In this document: piece by piece, positions 1 through 9,672 of the stretch
How positions within the stretch are numbered: position 1 is the first letter of the stretch
How the letters are laid out: every line of letters starts with the position of its first letter
From: Sphingomonas sp. Mn802worker
GTDB lineage: Bacteria; Pseudomonadota; Alphaproteobacteria; Sphingomonadales; Sphingomonadaceae
Length of the DNA stretch: 64,000 nucleotides
Direction of reading: 5' to 3'
NCBI RefSeq assembly: GCF_000382485.1
Contig: NZ_AORY01000002.1
Location: 124,001-188,000 of the forward strand
The notes under the pieces: model-generated
Seen by the model: only the letters and a program-made list of their open reading frames with translations
Told to the model about the DNA's origin: nothing
Databases searched by the model: none
Position numbers and translations under genes: made by a program

Positions 1-578
1 CCGGGCAGGCCCGTGCTCAGCAACGCGGTGTCGACGAAGCCGGGCATCAGGTCGCGCACCTTGACGCCGTCCGCCGCCCATTCGGCGTCGAGCGCCTCGG
101 TCAGCCCACGCACCGCGAACTTCGTCGCCGAATAGGCCGCGAGCCCGGCCGAGCCGTAGATCGCGCTCGCAGAGGCGGTGTTGAGCAGGCACGAACCCGG
201 CGTCGCCTTTAGGTACGGGTAGGCCATTCGCGCACCATAGGCGACGCCGCGAAAGTTGATGTCGATCACGCGGTCGAGCGCCTCGAGCGACAGCTCGCCG
301 AACGGCCCGCCGAGCGCGATCCCGGCATTGTTGAACAGCACGTCGAGCCGTCCGCCGCTCAAGGCAGCGAATTCGTCAAGCACATGCTCCCACTCGCTCG
401 GATCGCGTACATCCATCTGGTGCGTGCTGGTGCGCTCGGCCGGCAGCAGCGCGGCGGTGTCGCGCAAACCGCCGCGATCGACATCGGCGAGGCCGACGCG
501 CCAGCCCTTGCTCGCGAACAGTTGCGCCACCGCGCGCCCTATCCCTGAACCGCCGCCGGTGATCAGGATCGCCTTCAT
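1..578 (-). CDS. SDR family NAD(P)-dependent oxidoreductase, C-terminus outside window
   Basis: Classical short-chain dehydrogenase, read on the complement and cut at its C-terminal end by the window edge (about 192 residues visible). The Rossmann motif TGGGSGIG lies at residues 7-14, NNAG at 83-86, and the catalytic YxxxK (Tyr149, Lys153) follows a Ser near 136-138. A GAGGGG ribosome site precedes the ATG. These features establish an NAD(P)-dependent oxidoreductase of the cytoplasm; the substrate cannot be read from the sequence. It is divergent from the neighbouring ABC transporter, with a gap of about 50 bases that must hold both promoters. Confidence 0.9.
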   Translation of the reverse strand, partial: MKAILITGGGSGIGRAVAQLFASKGWRVGLADVDRGGLRDTAALLPAERTSTHQMDVRDPSEWEHVLDEFAALSGGRLDVLFNNAGIALGGPFGELSLEALDRVIDINFRGVAYGARMAYPYLKATPGSCLLNTASASAIYGSAGLAAYSATKFAVRGLTEALDAEWAADGVKVRDLMPGFVDTALLSTGLP

Positions 579-628
579 GCCCGGTCCCCTCTTGTGGTGC
601 TCCCATCCTTCCCGCATCACCGTGCGCG

Positions 629-1405
629 ATGCCAGACAATTCCGGCCCGGCGATCGCGTTCGAGCGCGTGACCAAGCGCTACGCCGACGGCACCGTCGCG
701 GTCGACGCGGTCTCGCTCGCGATCGAACCGGGCAGCTTCGTCGCGCTGGTGGGTGCATCGGGATCGGGCAAGTCGACGCTGCTCAAGACCGTCAACCGGC
801 TTGTCGTGCCGAGCGACGGCCGCGTGCTGATCGACGGCGCGGACGTCAACGACGGTGCTGCGTGGCAGCTGCGGCGACGGATCGGCTACGTGTTCCAGAA
901 CGTCGGACTGTTCCCGCATCTGACGGTGGCGGAGAATGTCGCGCTGCCGCTCAGGCTGGAGCGGCGCGACGATCGCGCGCGCTTCGGCGCGCTGCTCGAC
1001 ACGGTCGAGCTGCCGCGCAATCTCGCCAGCAGGATGCCGGCCGAGCTGTCGGGCGGCCAGCGCCAGCGCGTCGGCGTCGCGCGCGCGCTGGCGACCAATC
1101 CGGGGCTTTTGCTGATGGACGAGCCGTTCGGCGCGCTTGATCCGGTCACGCGCGAACAGCTTGGACAAACGATCGTGCAATTGCAGCGTGAGCGCGGGCT
1201 GACCGTGCTGATGGTGACGCACGACATGGCCGAGGCGCTGCTCGATGCCGAGCGCGTGCTGGTGATGGAGCGCGGCCGTATTGTCGCCGACACGACGCCC
1301 GCCGCACTGATCGCGGGCGAGGGTGGCGACACCGCGCAGGCATTGGTCGCGGTGCCGCGCGCGCAGGCCGAGCGAATCGCCGCTCTGGCGCGGGGCGCAG
1401 CATGA
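629..1405 (+). CDS. Glycine betaine/choline-type ABC transporter ATP-binding protein
   Basis: ATPase subunit of an ABC importer, 258 residues. Walker A GASGSGKST is at residues 42-50, the Q-loop Gln at 90, the signature LSGGQ at 140-144, Walker B LLMDEP at 161-166 and the switch His at 198. The sequence resembles the ProV/OpuCA group, but lacks the C-terminal CBS domains common in OpuCA. Its stop overlaps the start of the permease/binding-protein fusion (ATGA), so both are translated as one unit. Together they should import a quaternary-amine osmoprotectant; the exact ligand is inference. Confidence 0.9.
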   Translation: MPDNSGPAIAFERVTKRYADGTVAVDAVSLAIEPGSFVALVGASGSGKSTLLKTVNRLVVPSDGRVLIDGADVNDGAAWQLRRRIGYVFQNVGLFPHLTVAENVALPLRLERRDDRARFGALLDTVELPRNLASRMPAELSGGQRQRVGVARALATNPGLLLMDEPFGALDPVTREQLGQTIVQLQRERGLTVLMVTHDMAEALLDAERVLVMERGRIVADTTPAALIAGEGGDTAQALVAVPRAQAERIAALARGAA

Positions 1406-2931
1406 GCGACGCCTTCGCACGCGTGCCCGCGCTCGCGGCACAGCATCTGCTGCTCGCGATGTGTGCGCTCGTGCTGGCGCTCGCCCTAGCGCTGCCGCTC
1501 GGCTGGTGGTCGGCCAAACGCCCCCGCGTCGCGCGCGTGACGCTGGGTTTCGCGAGCCTGGTGCAAACGATCCCCAGCCTCGCGCTGCTGGCGCTCTTCT
1601 ATCCCGTTCTGTTGTGGCTGTCGGGCGTGGTCGGCGGCGGCGTGCCCGCGCTCGGCTTTCTGCCGGCACTGCTCGCACTGACGCTCTATGCGCTGCTGCC
1701 GATCATCCGCAATCTGGTCACCGGGCTGACCGGGATCGACCCCGCGGTGCTGGAGGCGGCGGACGGCGTCGGCATGACGCCGGCGCAGAAGCTCAGGCTG
1801 GTCGAGGCCCCGCTGGTGCTGCCGGTCGCGATGGCGGGCATCCGTACCGCCGCGGTGTGGACGATCGGCGCGGCGACACTGTCGACCACGATCGGGCAGC
1901 CGAGTCTGGGCGACTTGATCTTCGCCGGATTGCAGACGCAGGCGTGGACGCTGGTGATCGCAGGCTGCGTGTCCGCCGCCGCGCTCGCGCTCGGCGTTGA
2001 TGCGCTGCTGGGCTTGGCGGAGCATGGCGCGCGGACGAGGCGCGCGTGGCTGACCTGGGGCGCGGTCGCGCTGCTCGGTGCAGCGACGCTGGTAGCAACT
2101 GCGCCGCTCTGGCCGCGGTCGGGCGGCGACCGAACGGTGGTGCTCGGCGCCAAGAACTTCTCCGAGCAATATATCCTCGCGCGGCTGATTGGCGATCGGC
2201 TGGCGCGCGCGGGCTACACCGTCCAGTACCGCGACGGGCTCGGCTCCGCGGTGGCGTTCGGTGCGGTCGCGAGCGGCGACGTCGACGCCTACGTCGATTA
2301 CGCCGGGACGATTTGGGCGGGCGAAATGAAGCGGCGCGACGTGCCGCTCCGTGCCGAGCAGGTCCGCGTAATCGCGGACTGGGCGCGTGCTACGCGTGGC
2401 GTCGGTATGGTTGGCGCGCTGGGGTTCGAGAACGCCTACGCCTTCGCGATGCGCGGCGAGGATGCGCGACGACGCGGGATCACCTCGCTTGCCGATCTCG
2501 CGCGCCAGTCTCAGCAGCTGAAACTCGGGGCCGATCTTGAGTTCCTCGACCGCGCCGAATGGGCGGCGATCCGGCGCGCCTATCCAATGCGGTTCGCGAG
2601 CACGACACCGTACAGCCCGACCTTCATGTATCGCGCGTTGGAGAGCGGGCGCGCCGACGTCATCAGCGCCTTTTCCTCCGACGGGCGAATCGCCGCTGAC
2701 CGGCTGGTGACGTTGAGTGATCCCAAGCGCGCCATTCCCGGCTACGACGCGATCCTGCTGGTCGCGCCGGGGCGGACGAACGACGCGCGCTTTCTCGCCG
2801 CGCTGCGTCCGCTGATTGGCCGCATCCCCGTCTCTGCAATGCGCGAGGCGAATTACATGGTCGACCGCGACACAAACAAGGCGACGCCCGAGATTGCCGC
2901 GCGCTGGCTCGCGGCGAAGATTGGACTCTAG
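1402..2931 (+). CDS. ABC transporter permease fused to glycine betaine-type substrate-binding domain
   Basis: A 509-residue fusion. The first ~215 residues are a multi-spanning BPD-type permease with an EAA-like loop (EAADGVGMTPAQKL). After a further membrane segment, residues from about 235 onward form an OpuAC-type periplasmic binding domain (VVLGAKNFSEQYILA onward, then a DAYVDYAGT motif). Permease-binder fusions are known in the OpuB/OpuC/OsmF groups. The binder would be tethered to the outer face of the inner membrane. The gene is coupled to the preceding ATPase, making a two-gene complete importer. Its stop codon shares the tetranucleotide CTAG with the stop of the convergent TonB receptor gene. 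Confidence 0.88.
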   Translation: MSDAFARVPALAAQHLLLAMCALVLALALALPLGWWSAKRPRVARVTLGFASLVQTIPSLALLALFYPVLLWLSGVVGGGVPALGFLPALLALTLYALLPIIRNLVTGLTGIDPAVLEAADGVGMTPAQKLRLVEAPLVLPVAMAGIRTAAVWTIGAATLSTTIGQPSLGDLIFAGLQTQAWTLVIAGCVSAAALALGVDALLGLAEHGARTRRAWLTWGAVALLGAATLVATAPLWPRSGGDRTVVLGAKNFSEQYILARLIGDRLARAGYTVQYRDGLGSAVAFGAVASGDVDAYVDYAGTIWAGEMKRRDVPLRAEQVRVIADWARATRGVGMVGALGFENAYAFAMRGEDARRRGITSLADLARQSQQLKLGADLEFLDRAEWAAIRRAYPMRFASTTPYSPTFMYRALESGRADVISAFSSDGRIAADRLVTLSDPKRAIPGYDAILLVAPGRTNDARFLAALRPLIGRIPVSAMREANYMVDRDTNKATPEIAARWLAAKIGL

Positions 2932-5780
2932 AAGAACAGCTTCCTGATCGACAGCCGCACGGTGCGCCCCAGCGGGTCGAGATAGCCCGGCTGGAACCCG
3001 ATCGGCACCGTGCCGGTCTGGTCGGTGACGCGCTGGCGCTGGTTGAAGGCGTTGTTGAGCGACAGGGTGACACGCGTACCGCGCAGCCACGGATGCGCGC
3101 GAATCAGATCGATCCGCTGCCCCAAATCGGCGAACAGCCGCAGGTTGAGCGTCGTCAAGCTACCGAAGTTGAGCGTTTCGGGGCTGGTCGGCGTGCCGCC
3201 GTTGACGCGCGTCGCGCTCTGGAAGTTGAGCGAGGCGCGCGCGCCGAGGCCGTTGTTTGAATAACCTGCCTGTCCCTCCAGTTCGTGGCGCGATTGCCCG
3301 CCCGAGCCGCCGATCGCGTCGCCGTTCAGCAGATCGAGTACTGGACCGCCGTTCGCGATCGTGACGCGGTCGGTAAAATGCCAGGTGTGATAGAGCGCGA
3401 ACTGGACCCGCCCGCCCGCCGCGCCGCCACCGCCGCCGAAGCGACCGCCACCGAAGCCGCGCCCGCCACCGCCACCGCGGAAGCCGCCTCCCGCGCCGCG
3501 GTCACTGCCGCTGTTCCCACCAGGCCCTACGCTACCCGCACCACGCGGCTGCTCGCCGCCGTTCGCGGCCGCGCGCGCGCCGCTGCCGTCGGGCTGCGCG
3601 CCGTTGCCACCATCGCGCCGCCGACCGCCGGGTGGTCGCAACCCCGCGAACGGGTTTGGCCCGGTGCCGGCGCGGTATGCCTCCAACTCTTTCTGTATCT
3701 TTGACTTCAGCTTAAACGACACGTTGAAGCCATAGCGGAGCTGCGATTCCTCGCTGCTCGCGAAATTGACCGGCCGCGTGTCGAGCCGGACCAGCGTGCC
3801 GTCGACGCGGGTGAAGCGATCACGAAACGCTTGCTCGATTGCGGCGCTGGCGGCGGGGAAGCTGGCGATCGGATCGTCGACCTGCTGCCGGGTGTAGTTG
3901 GCGACGAAGTTGATGTCGCGGTCGGCCCAGGGCTGGATCGTCGCGCCCAGCTTGGTCACGTGGCGCTCATCGGCGCGCAGGAATGGGTTGCCGCCCGTCA
4001 CCGTTGTGACCGTGGCGGTGGTGCCGCGCACATAGTCGAACACACGCACGCCCGCGGTCGGCACCTGCGGGTTGCCCAGCTGCTGCGCGCTGGGCGCCTC
4101 GTCCTCGTTCGTCACCGAGTAGATCAGCCGCACGCCGCGGAGCGGCGACCAGTTCGCGCCATAGCCAAGCGTCCACAAGGTGCCGAAGTCCGACAGGTGA
4201 TCCGCCGCGACGTTGGCGTTGAGCGAGAAATCGCCGATCGCGCTCAGCACGCCGCGCGACCGGCTGGCGATCGGCAGGTCGAGGTTGACCTGCGCATTGC
4301 CGATGTCGCGCGAGATGTCGGCGGACTGCGTCTCGCCCAACCGCGTCGAGCGGCTGGTGAAATCGTTGCTCGACGCACCGATGCGGATGCTAGTGTTGGC
4401 GTCCCCCGCGGCCAGGCTGAACAACGGTCCGGTGACGAGCGTGTCGATCGCGAGATTGGCCGAGCGCGACCGACCGAGGTTGTCGGGCGTGCGCACCAGA
4501 TTGAACCCGCCGAACGGATTGGCGGTCGGATCGCCCGCGGTGAGCAGCGTCTGAAACGCGGTCGTGTCGAGCCCGGTCTGGCTGCGCGTGTCGCTGGCGC
4601 TGTAATCGGCGTTGGCGTTGACGGTCCAGCGCCAGCGCCCCTCGTCGCCGTTCGCGCTCGCGCCCAAATGCGCATCGGTGCTCTCGATATGCTGGGCAAG
4701 GGGGCCGAGCTCGGGAAAGGCGCGCGACACACGCGCGTCGTCGGCAAAGGGCGAGAACGGATTGCCGACGGGGAGCAGGAAATTGCCCGCCACGAGCCCA
4801 CGGTCGGCGTCGCTGACGTCATGCTCGACCCGCGCGTTGAAGGTTGCGCCGACGCGGTCCGACAGGCTGGTCGCATAGACGCCGTTCGCCTGAAAACTCT
4901 TCGTCGCCGGCAACAGCGTGCGAAAGCGTGCCTGATCGCTCGGTTTGGGGGTTGTGAGGAAGTCACCCGCCGCGATCGCGCCGTTAGCGGCGGCGGCGGG
5001 AGCGCCGACGATCGTGCCGTCCGCGAGCGTGACGTTACCCGCTGACGACGCGCCGCCGGGCGACTGGATGATGTTCCGCTTCGCCTCGGAAAGCGCGCTC
5101 GCCTGATCGTATTGCAGGTGGAGGCTGGTGCGTCCGGTGCGCTGGATACGCAGCCAGTCTGCCCGCGCACCCGGCTGATTGCGCCCGCCGTCGGTCGCGA
5201 GCGTGTCGACCGCCTCCCCGGTGTAGGCGCGAAAACGCGGGCGCAGCACGAAGTTCACGACGCGCTGGTCGGCGCGGTAGCCGTATTTGAGCGCGACCTC
5301 CTCCGGCAGGATCTCGACGCGCAGGATCGCCTCGGTCGGCAGGTCGCGGATTTCAGAGAAGCCGCCGATCCGGCGTCCGTTGAGCAGCACCACCGGCGCC
5401 CCGCCCGACCCACGACCCGATTGCGTCTGCGGACCAAGCTCAGTCAGCAGGTCAGCGACCGAGCTGACGCCGTAGCTGCGGATGTCGGCGGGCGACAGCG
5501 TCTGCTCGGGCGGAATGTCGCCGATCACGCTGCCAACCGGCTTGCGCCCGGTGACGACGATATCCTCGCCCTCGCCGTCCTCGCCCTGCGCCTCCGGCGT
5601 AGCAGCGGCGGCTTCGCTCGGCGAGCCGGCGGGCGGAGTGGCTTGAGGGGTTGCGGGTACCTGCGCGCTCGGCTCGGAAGTGGGTGCGACACTTTTCGCA
5701 ACGTCCTGCGCCGGTGTGGGCGGCGTCTGCGCCCAGGCCGGAACCGCCGCGCCACTCGCCAGCAACAGGAACAACCTCAC
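2928..5780 (-). CDS. TonB-dependent receptor with Gly/Arg-rich insert
   Basis: Outer-membrane receptor, 950 residues, starting at GTG. It has a signal peptide (MRLFLLLASGAAVPAWA), a Pro/Ala-rich linker, a TonB-box-like DIVVTGRK stretch near residue 73 and a plug domain with VVLLNGRRIGG and VEILPEEVALKYGY. The rest is barrel, ending in Phe-Phe as expected for outer-membrane insertion. Residues ~705-790 are an unusual low-complexity block rich in Gly and Arg that interrupts the barrel. The ligand is unknown. No TonB or ExbB gene is nearby. Many sphingomonad receptors of this type serve carbohydrates or siderophores, but nothing here decides between them. Confidence 0.85.
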   Translation of the reverse strand: MRLFLLLASGAAVPAWAQTPPTPAQDVAKSVAPTSEPSAQVPATPQATPPAGSPSEAAAATPEAQGEDGEGEDIVVTGRKPVGSVIGDIPPEQTLSPADIRSYGVSSVADLLTELGPQTQSGRGSGGAPVVLLNGRRIGGFSEIRDLPTEAILRVEILPEEVALKYGYRADQRVVNFVLRPRFRAYTGEAVDTLATDGGRNQPGARADWLRIQRTGRTSLHLQYDQASALSEAKRNIIQSPGGASSAGNVTLADGTIVGAPAAAANGAIAAGDFLTTPKPSDQARFRTLLPATKSFQANGVYATSLSDRVGATFNARVEHDVSDADRGLVAGNFLLPVGNPFSPFADDARVSRAFPELGPLAQHIESTDAHLGASANGDEGRWRWTVNANADYSASDTRSQTGLDTTAFQTLLTAGDPTANPFGGFNLVRTPDNLGRSRSANLAIDTLVTGPLFSLAAGDANTSIRIGASSNDFTSRSTRLGETQSADISRDIGNAQVNLDLPIASRSRGVLSAIGDFSLNANVAADHLSDFGTLWTLGYGANWSPLRGVRLIYSVTNEDEAPSAQQLGNPQVPTAGVRVFDYVRGTTATVTTVTGGNPFLRADERHVTKLGATIQPWADRDINFVANYTRQQVDDPIASFPAASAAIEQAFRDRFTRVDGTLVRLDTRPVNFASSEESQLRYGFNVSFKLKSKIQKELEAYRAGTGPNPFAGLRPPGGRRRDGGNGAQPDGSGARAAANGGEQPRGAGSVGPGGNSGSDRGAGGGFRGGGGGRGFGGGRFGGGGGAAGGRVQFALYHTWHFTDRVTIANGGPVLDLLNGDAIGGSGGQSRHELEGQAGYSNNGLGARASLNFQSATRVNGGTPTSPETLNFGSLTTLNLRLFADLGQRIDLIRAHPWLRGTRVTLSLNNAFNQRQRVTDQTGTVPIGFQPGYLDPLGRTVRLSIRKLFF

Positions 5781-5948
5781 GCCACTCTCCCAGCCCTGTC
5801 AGCGGGCCACAATGCGGCTAGCGGGGATTTGTCGCACGATTGTGCCCGCAAGCACGCGTGATCGTCGCGAGGTTGGTCATCGCTATTCGGCCGAGCCTCG
5901 CTACAGGCACGGTGACGGCGGCGCGCAGGTGCGCCACCGTCACGATCA

Positions 5949-8225
5949 TCAGCCGGCGACCGCCTCAACCTCGATCCGTACCGGCACCGACTTGGCGGCG
6001 GGAACGTGGCTCTCCTCGGCATGGTGCTCAAGCGCGATCAGCGGATTGCATTCAGGGTAATAGGTCGCGATGCAGCCCTTGGGCACGTCGCGCGCGACCA
6101 CCATCAACCCCTCGACCCGACGCGACACATTATCCTGCGCGTCGCCCACCAGCGTCACCTTCTGCCCTTCGGTCAGGCCGCGCTCGGCGATGTCGGCCGG
6201 GCTCATCATTACTACCTGCCGCGTTCCGTTGATGCCGCGGAAGCGATCGGAATAGCCGTATATCGTGGTGTTGAACTGGTCGTTCGACCGCACCGTCAGC
6301 ATGCGGTAGCGCCCGTCGGCATCGGTGAAGCCTGTCGCGTTGAGCACGTCGGGAACGATGAATTCCGCCTTCTTCGACGGTGTGTCCCACTCGCGCCCCG
6401 TCGCCTTGTTGCCTTTCCAGAACCCGCCCGGCTGCTTCAACCGCTCGTTGAAGCGCTCGAAGAAGTTGGGGAATGCCTCGGCAATCTCGTCGCGCACCAA
6501 TGCATAATCGCCGACCCATTTGTCCCACGGCACGTTGGGATTGGGTGCGAGCGTTTCCTTGGCGATCCCGGCGACGATCGCGGGTTCGGACAGGAGGTGG
6601 GGGCTGGCGGGATCGACCTTGCCGAACGACGGGTGGATGACGCTGGTCGAATCCTCCATCGTCACGTGCTGCGCGCCGGTTTCCTGCAGGTCGCGCTCGA
6701 TCCGACCAAGGCACGGCAGCAGCCAGGTGTCGCCGCTCGCCGGAATCAGGTGGCTGCGGTTCAGCTTGGTCGCGATCTGCACCGACAGGTCGAGCTGGCG
6801 CCAGCCCTCCTCCATCAACCGCGTCTCGGGTGTCGCACGGACGAAATTGCCGCCAAGCGACACGAACCCGCGCACGCTGCCGTCTATCACGCCGCGGCAC
6901 GCCTCGACCGTGTCGAGCCCCTTTTCGCGCGGCGGCTCGAACCCGTACATTTCCTTGAACTTGTCGAGCGGGGCGAGCTCGGGCTTCTCGGTGATGCCGA
7001 CGGTGCGCTGCCCCTGCACATTTGAATGGCCACGCACCGGCGTCGGCCCCGCGCCGGGTTTTCCGATATTGCCACGCATCAACAGCAGGTTGACGAGCAT
7101 GCGGACGTTGTCGACGCCCTTTACGTGCTGCGTCAGCCCCATGCCGTAGATCGCGATCGTCGCGTTGGCGCGGCCGTACACCTCCGCTGCCATCGACAGC
7201 GCGTCGCGCGTCAGCCCCGATTCGCGCTCGATCTCGTCCCAGCCGGTCGCGCGCGCCTTCTCAGCGAAGGCGTCGAAGTCGTGCGTGTGCTCGGCAATGA
7301 AGTCATGGTCGATCCGATCATGCTCGATCAGCCATTTCGCCATGCCCATCATCGCGGCCAGATCGCCGCCCGCGCGCACCTGATGGTATTGCGTCGCGAT
7401 CCGCGTCTCGCCGCCGGTCGCCATCTCGATCGGGTTCTGCGGATCGGTAAACCGCTCCAGCCCACGCTCACGCAGCGGATTGAACACGATGATCGGCACG
7501 CCGCGCTTCCGCGCGGAACGCAGCTGATGAAGCATCCGTGGGCTGTTGGTGGCGACGTTCTGCCCGAAATGTAGGATGCAGTCGGTGGTGTCGAAATCCT
7601 CCAGCCGCGTCGTACCCACCGGCACGCCGATCGCGGCCTTCAGCCCGACCGACGTCGATTCGTGGCACATGTTGGACGAATCGGGCAGGTTCTGGTTGCC
7701 GTACATCCGCGCCAGCAGCTGGTACATGTACGAGGTTTCCAGGCTCGCACGACCTGAGGCGTAGAAGACGACCGACTTGGGCGCGAGGTTCTTCAGCTTC
7801 GCGCCGATCTCCTTGAACGCCATCTCCCACGGCACGACAATGTATTTGTCGCTCGCCGCGTCATATTTCATCGGGTGAGTCAGCCGACCGGCTTCCTCCA
7901 GCCGATAGTCGCTCCAGTCGCGCAAGGCGGTCAGCGTGTTGGTGCGGAAGAACTCGGGCGTGACGCGCTGGCTGGTGATTTCCCATGCCGTCGCCTTGGC
8001 CCCGTTCTCGCAGAATTCGGCCGGGCTCGGCGGATGCGGTTTCGCCCAGGCACAGCTGACGCACTGAAAGCCGTCATGCTTGTTCATCCGCAGCAATTCG
8101 GCCGAAGTCTCGACCGGGTTCTTCTCGCGCGGGACGATGTCGGCGAGCGAGCGCATCGATCCCCAGCCACCCGACGGGCCGGTGTAGGGTGTGAAATCGG
8201 GGCGATCTTCGTATTGCTTGGCCAT
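5949..8225 (-). CDS. FdhF/YdeP-type molybdopterin oxidoreductase
   Basis: Molybdenum-enzyme alpha subunit of the formate-dehydrogenase-like YdeP clade, 758 residues. An N-terminal cysteine set (Cys55, Cys58, Cys72) could hold an Fe-S cluster. At Cys187 the sequence MCHESTSVGL aligns with the Sec/Cys-His active-site segment of formate dehydrogenases, with Cys in place of Sec. The C-terminal ~120 residues form the molydopterin-dinucleotide-binding domain. No twin-arginine signal is visible, so it is probably cytoplasmic. The physiological substrate of this clade is not established. The fdhD gene directly upstream, same strand, supports a sulfurated Mo cofactor. Confidence 0.88.
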   Translation of the reverse strand: MAKQYEDRPDFTPYTGPSGGWGSMRSLADIVPREKNPVETSAELLRMNKHDGFQCVSCAWAKPHPPSPAEFCENGAKATAWEITSQRVTPEFFRTNTLTALRDWSDYRLEEAGRLTHPMKYDAASDKYIVVPWEMAFKEIGAKLKNLAPKSVVFYASGRASLETSYMYQLLARMYGNQNLPDSSNMCHESTSVGLKAAIGVPVGTTRLEDFDTTDCILHFGQNVATNSPRMLHQLRSARKRGVPIIVFNPLRERGLERFTDPQNPIEMATGGETRIATQYHQVRAGGDLAAMMGMAKWLIEHDRIDHDFIAEHTHDFDAFAEKARATGWDEIERESGLTRDALSMAAEVYGRANATIAIYGMGLTQHVKGVDNVRMLVNLLLMRGNIGKPGAGPTPVRGHSNVQGQRTVGITEKPELAPLDKFKEMYGFEPPREKGLDTVEACRGVIDGSVRGFVSLGGNFVRATPETRLMEEGWRQLDLSVQIATKLNRSHLIPASGDTWLLPCLGRIERDLQETGAQHVTMEDSTSVIHPSFGKVDPASPHLLSEPAIVAGIAKETLAPNPNVPWDKWVGDYALVRDEIAEAFPNFFERFNERLKQPGGFWKGNKATGREWDTPSKKAEFIVPDVLNATGFTDADGRYRMLTVRSNDQFNTTIYGYSDRFRGINGTRQVVMMSPADIAERGLTEGQKVTLVGDAQDNVSRRVEGLMVVARDVPKGCIATYYPECNPLIALEHHAEESHVPAAKSVPVRIEVEAVAG

Positions 8226-8237
8226 ACGCTATCCAAC

Positions 8238-9035
8238 TCATAACGGCTCGGAAAGTACCGCATCCGGTGCCGGCGGGAACAATATCGCATCTGAGCGCGC
8301 AAGGCTGACGAGCGTCAAGCCTGCCGCGCTCGCTCGCGCAAGTGCGAGGTCGGTCGCCGCCGACACGGTGACCAGCGTCGGGCATGCCGACAACGCGGCT
8401 TTCTCGACCAGTTCGTACGAGCATCGCGACGACAGCAACGCAAAGCCGCCGTCCCAGCCGAGACCTTCGCGCGCCATCGCGCCGATCAGCTTGTCGAAGG
8501 CATTATGGCGGCCGACATCCTCGCGTGCGAGACGTACCGCGCCATTGCTGTCGCACAACATCGCGGCGTGCGCGGCCCCTGTAGCGGCGTTAAGCGGCTG
8601 ATGCGCGCGCATGTCGCCTAGCGCGAGAAAGATCGCGGTGAAATCGATCGTGGCGGACGGCACGCGCGGCAAGGCGCGGTGCACCGCCTCCAGATTGTCC
8701 ATCCCGCACAATCCGCACGAACTGTCGCTGGCGCGCGTCCGCACACGCGCGGCAAGCGCCGCGGCACGCTCAGGCGGCACCGCCAGTCGGGCGATCCAGC
8801 CGAGCGGTGCCTCGAACAGGTCCAACGCAGCGATCTCCGCCGCGTCCGCGACGATCCGCTCTGACAGCGCGAAGCCGGTGACGAAATCGTCGAGATCGGC
8901 CGGGGTCGCCATCATCACCGCGTAACCGAGGCCATTCACCTCGATCGCGACCGGATGCTCGGGCACGATGGCGCGCGTGATCGAGGCCGAGGTACCGTCC
9001 GGCTCTATGCGGGTGAAACGCTGGCGCTCGATCAT
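8238..9035 (-). CDS. fdhD: Formate dehydrogenase accessory sulfurtransferase FdhD
   Basis: FdhD transfers sulfur from the cysteine desulfurase to the molybdenum cofactor of formate-dehydrogenase-type enzymes. The 265-residue protein carries the characteristic SSCGLCG segment (CxxC near residues 108-111) and the REDVGRHNAFDKLIG motif, both diagnostic. It lies just upstream of the YdeP-type oxidoreductase on the same strand, with a gap of about a dozen bases, so the two probably form one transcript and FdhD should serve that enzyme. Length matches the family. Confidence 0.95.
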   Translation of the reverse strand: MIERQRFTRIEPDGTSASITRAIVPEHPVAIEVNGLGYAVMMATPADLDDFVTGFALSERIVADAAEIAALDLFEAPLGWIARLAVPPERAAALAARVRTRASDSSCGLCGMDNLEAVHRALPRVPSATIDFTAIFLALGDMRAHQPLNAATGAAHAAMLCDSNGAVRLAREDVGRHNAFDKLIGAMAREGLGWDGGFALLSSRCSYELVEKAALSACPTLVTVSAATDLALARASAAGLTLVSLARSDAILFPPAPDAVLSEPL

Positions 9036-9081
9036 GATAACGCCTTAGTATCCAAGCGTGGCTCGCAGCCAATGCGTACAG

Positions 9082-9672
9082 TCAATCGACCCGGTATTCG
9101 ATCGGTTTGAAACTGCCGCCGTTCGACGCGCCGGCAGAACATGCGGTGAGCCCGATGATCAGGTCCATCTGCGCGCGGAAGACGATCCGGTCCCCTGCCT
9201 TGCTGATCGGCGGCAGCACCTGCAACCGTCCGGTGTTGCCATCAACCGGCACGTTCATGAAGCAGTTGAACGCGATCGGGATCATGTCCTCGGTCACGCC
9301 ATATGGCTCAAGTGCGGCGGCGAGGTTACCGAAACAGCCGCGATGCGGCGGCTCGTCGGGGTAGAAATGGTGAAACGTGTCAAAGGAGCACGGCGTCAGC
9401 AGGAAGTCGTGCACGCCGACATCGTCCGCGACGATCTCCAGCATCGGCGTGGAGCGGTTGGAGTAGAGGAAGTGTCCCGTCGTCAACCGGATCGTCTCGG
9501 CGTAATCGAGCGTGCGCCCCGACGAGATCACTTCACGCACGTCGTCGCGATTGTAAGCGAGCAGGTCCGCGACCTGTACGCCGCGCGGATCGATGACGGT
9601 CAGCGTCTGCCCGGCGTCAAGCGTGAAGGCTGTGCCCGACCGCGGCGGGATCTCGACCGCAGCCACGCTCAC
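9082..9672 (-). CDS. DUF1989 (urea carboxylase-associated) family protein
   Basis: A 196-residue protein of the DUF1989 family, whose members include the urea-carboxylase-associated proteins and the carboxyguanidine deiminase subunits CgdA/CgdB. Recognisable stretches are VIDPRGVQVADLLAYN, TTGHFLYSNRSTPML, CSFDTFHHFYP and AFNCFMNVPVDGNTG. I place the start at a GTG forming a GTGA overlap with the stop of the YqcI/YcgG gene, with GGAG just upstream; a longer form from an ATG 39 bases earlier is possible. No urea or guanidine carboxylase gene is in the window, so its reaction is open. The coupling with a YqcI/YcgG gene suggests guanidino or amino-compound chemistry (inference). Confidence 0.82.
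   Translation of the reverse strand: MSVAAVEIPPRSGTAFTLDAGQTLTVIDPRGVQVADLLAYNRDDVREVISSGRTLDYAETIRLTTGHFLYSNRSTPMLEIVADDVGVHDFLLTPCSFDTFHHFYPDEPPHRGCFGNLAAALEPYGVTEDMIPIAFNCFMNVPVDGNTGRLQVLPPISKAGDRIVFRAQMDLIIGLTACSAGASNGGSFKPIEYRVD

Noticed and set aside
256..1140. Long open frames on strands opposite to real genes
   Set aside because: High GC content opens antisense frames throughout; they lack signal, domain or start features and are out of phase with recognised proteins.
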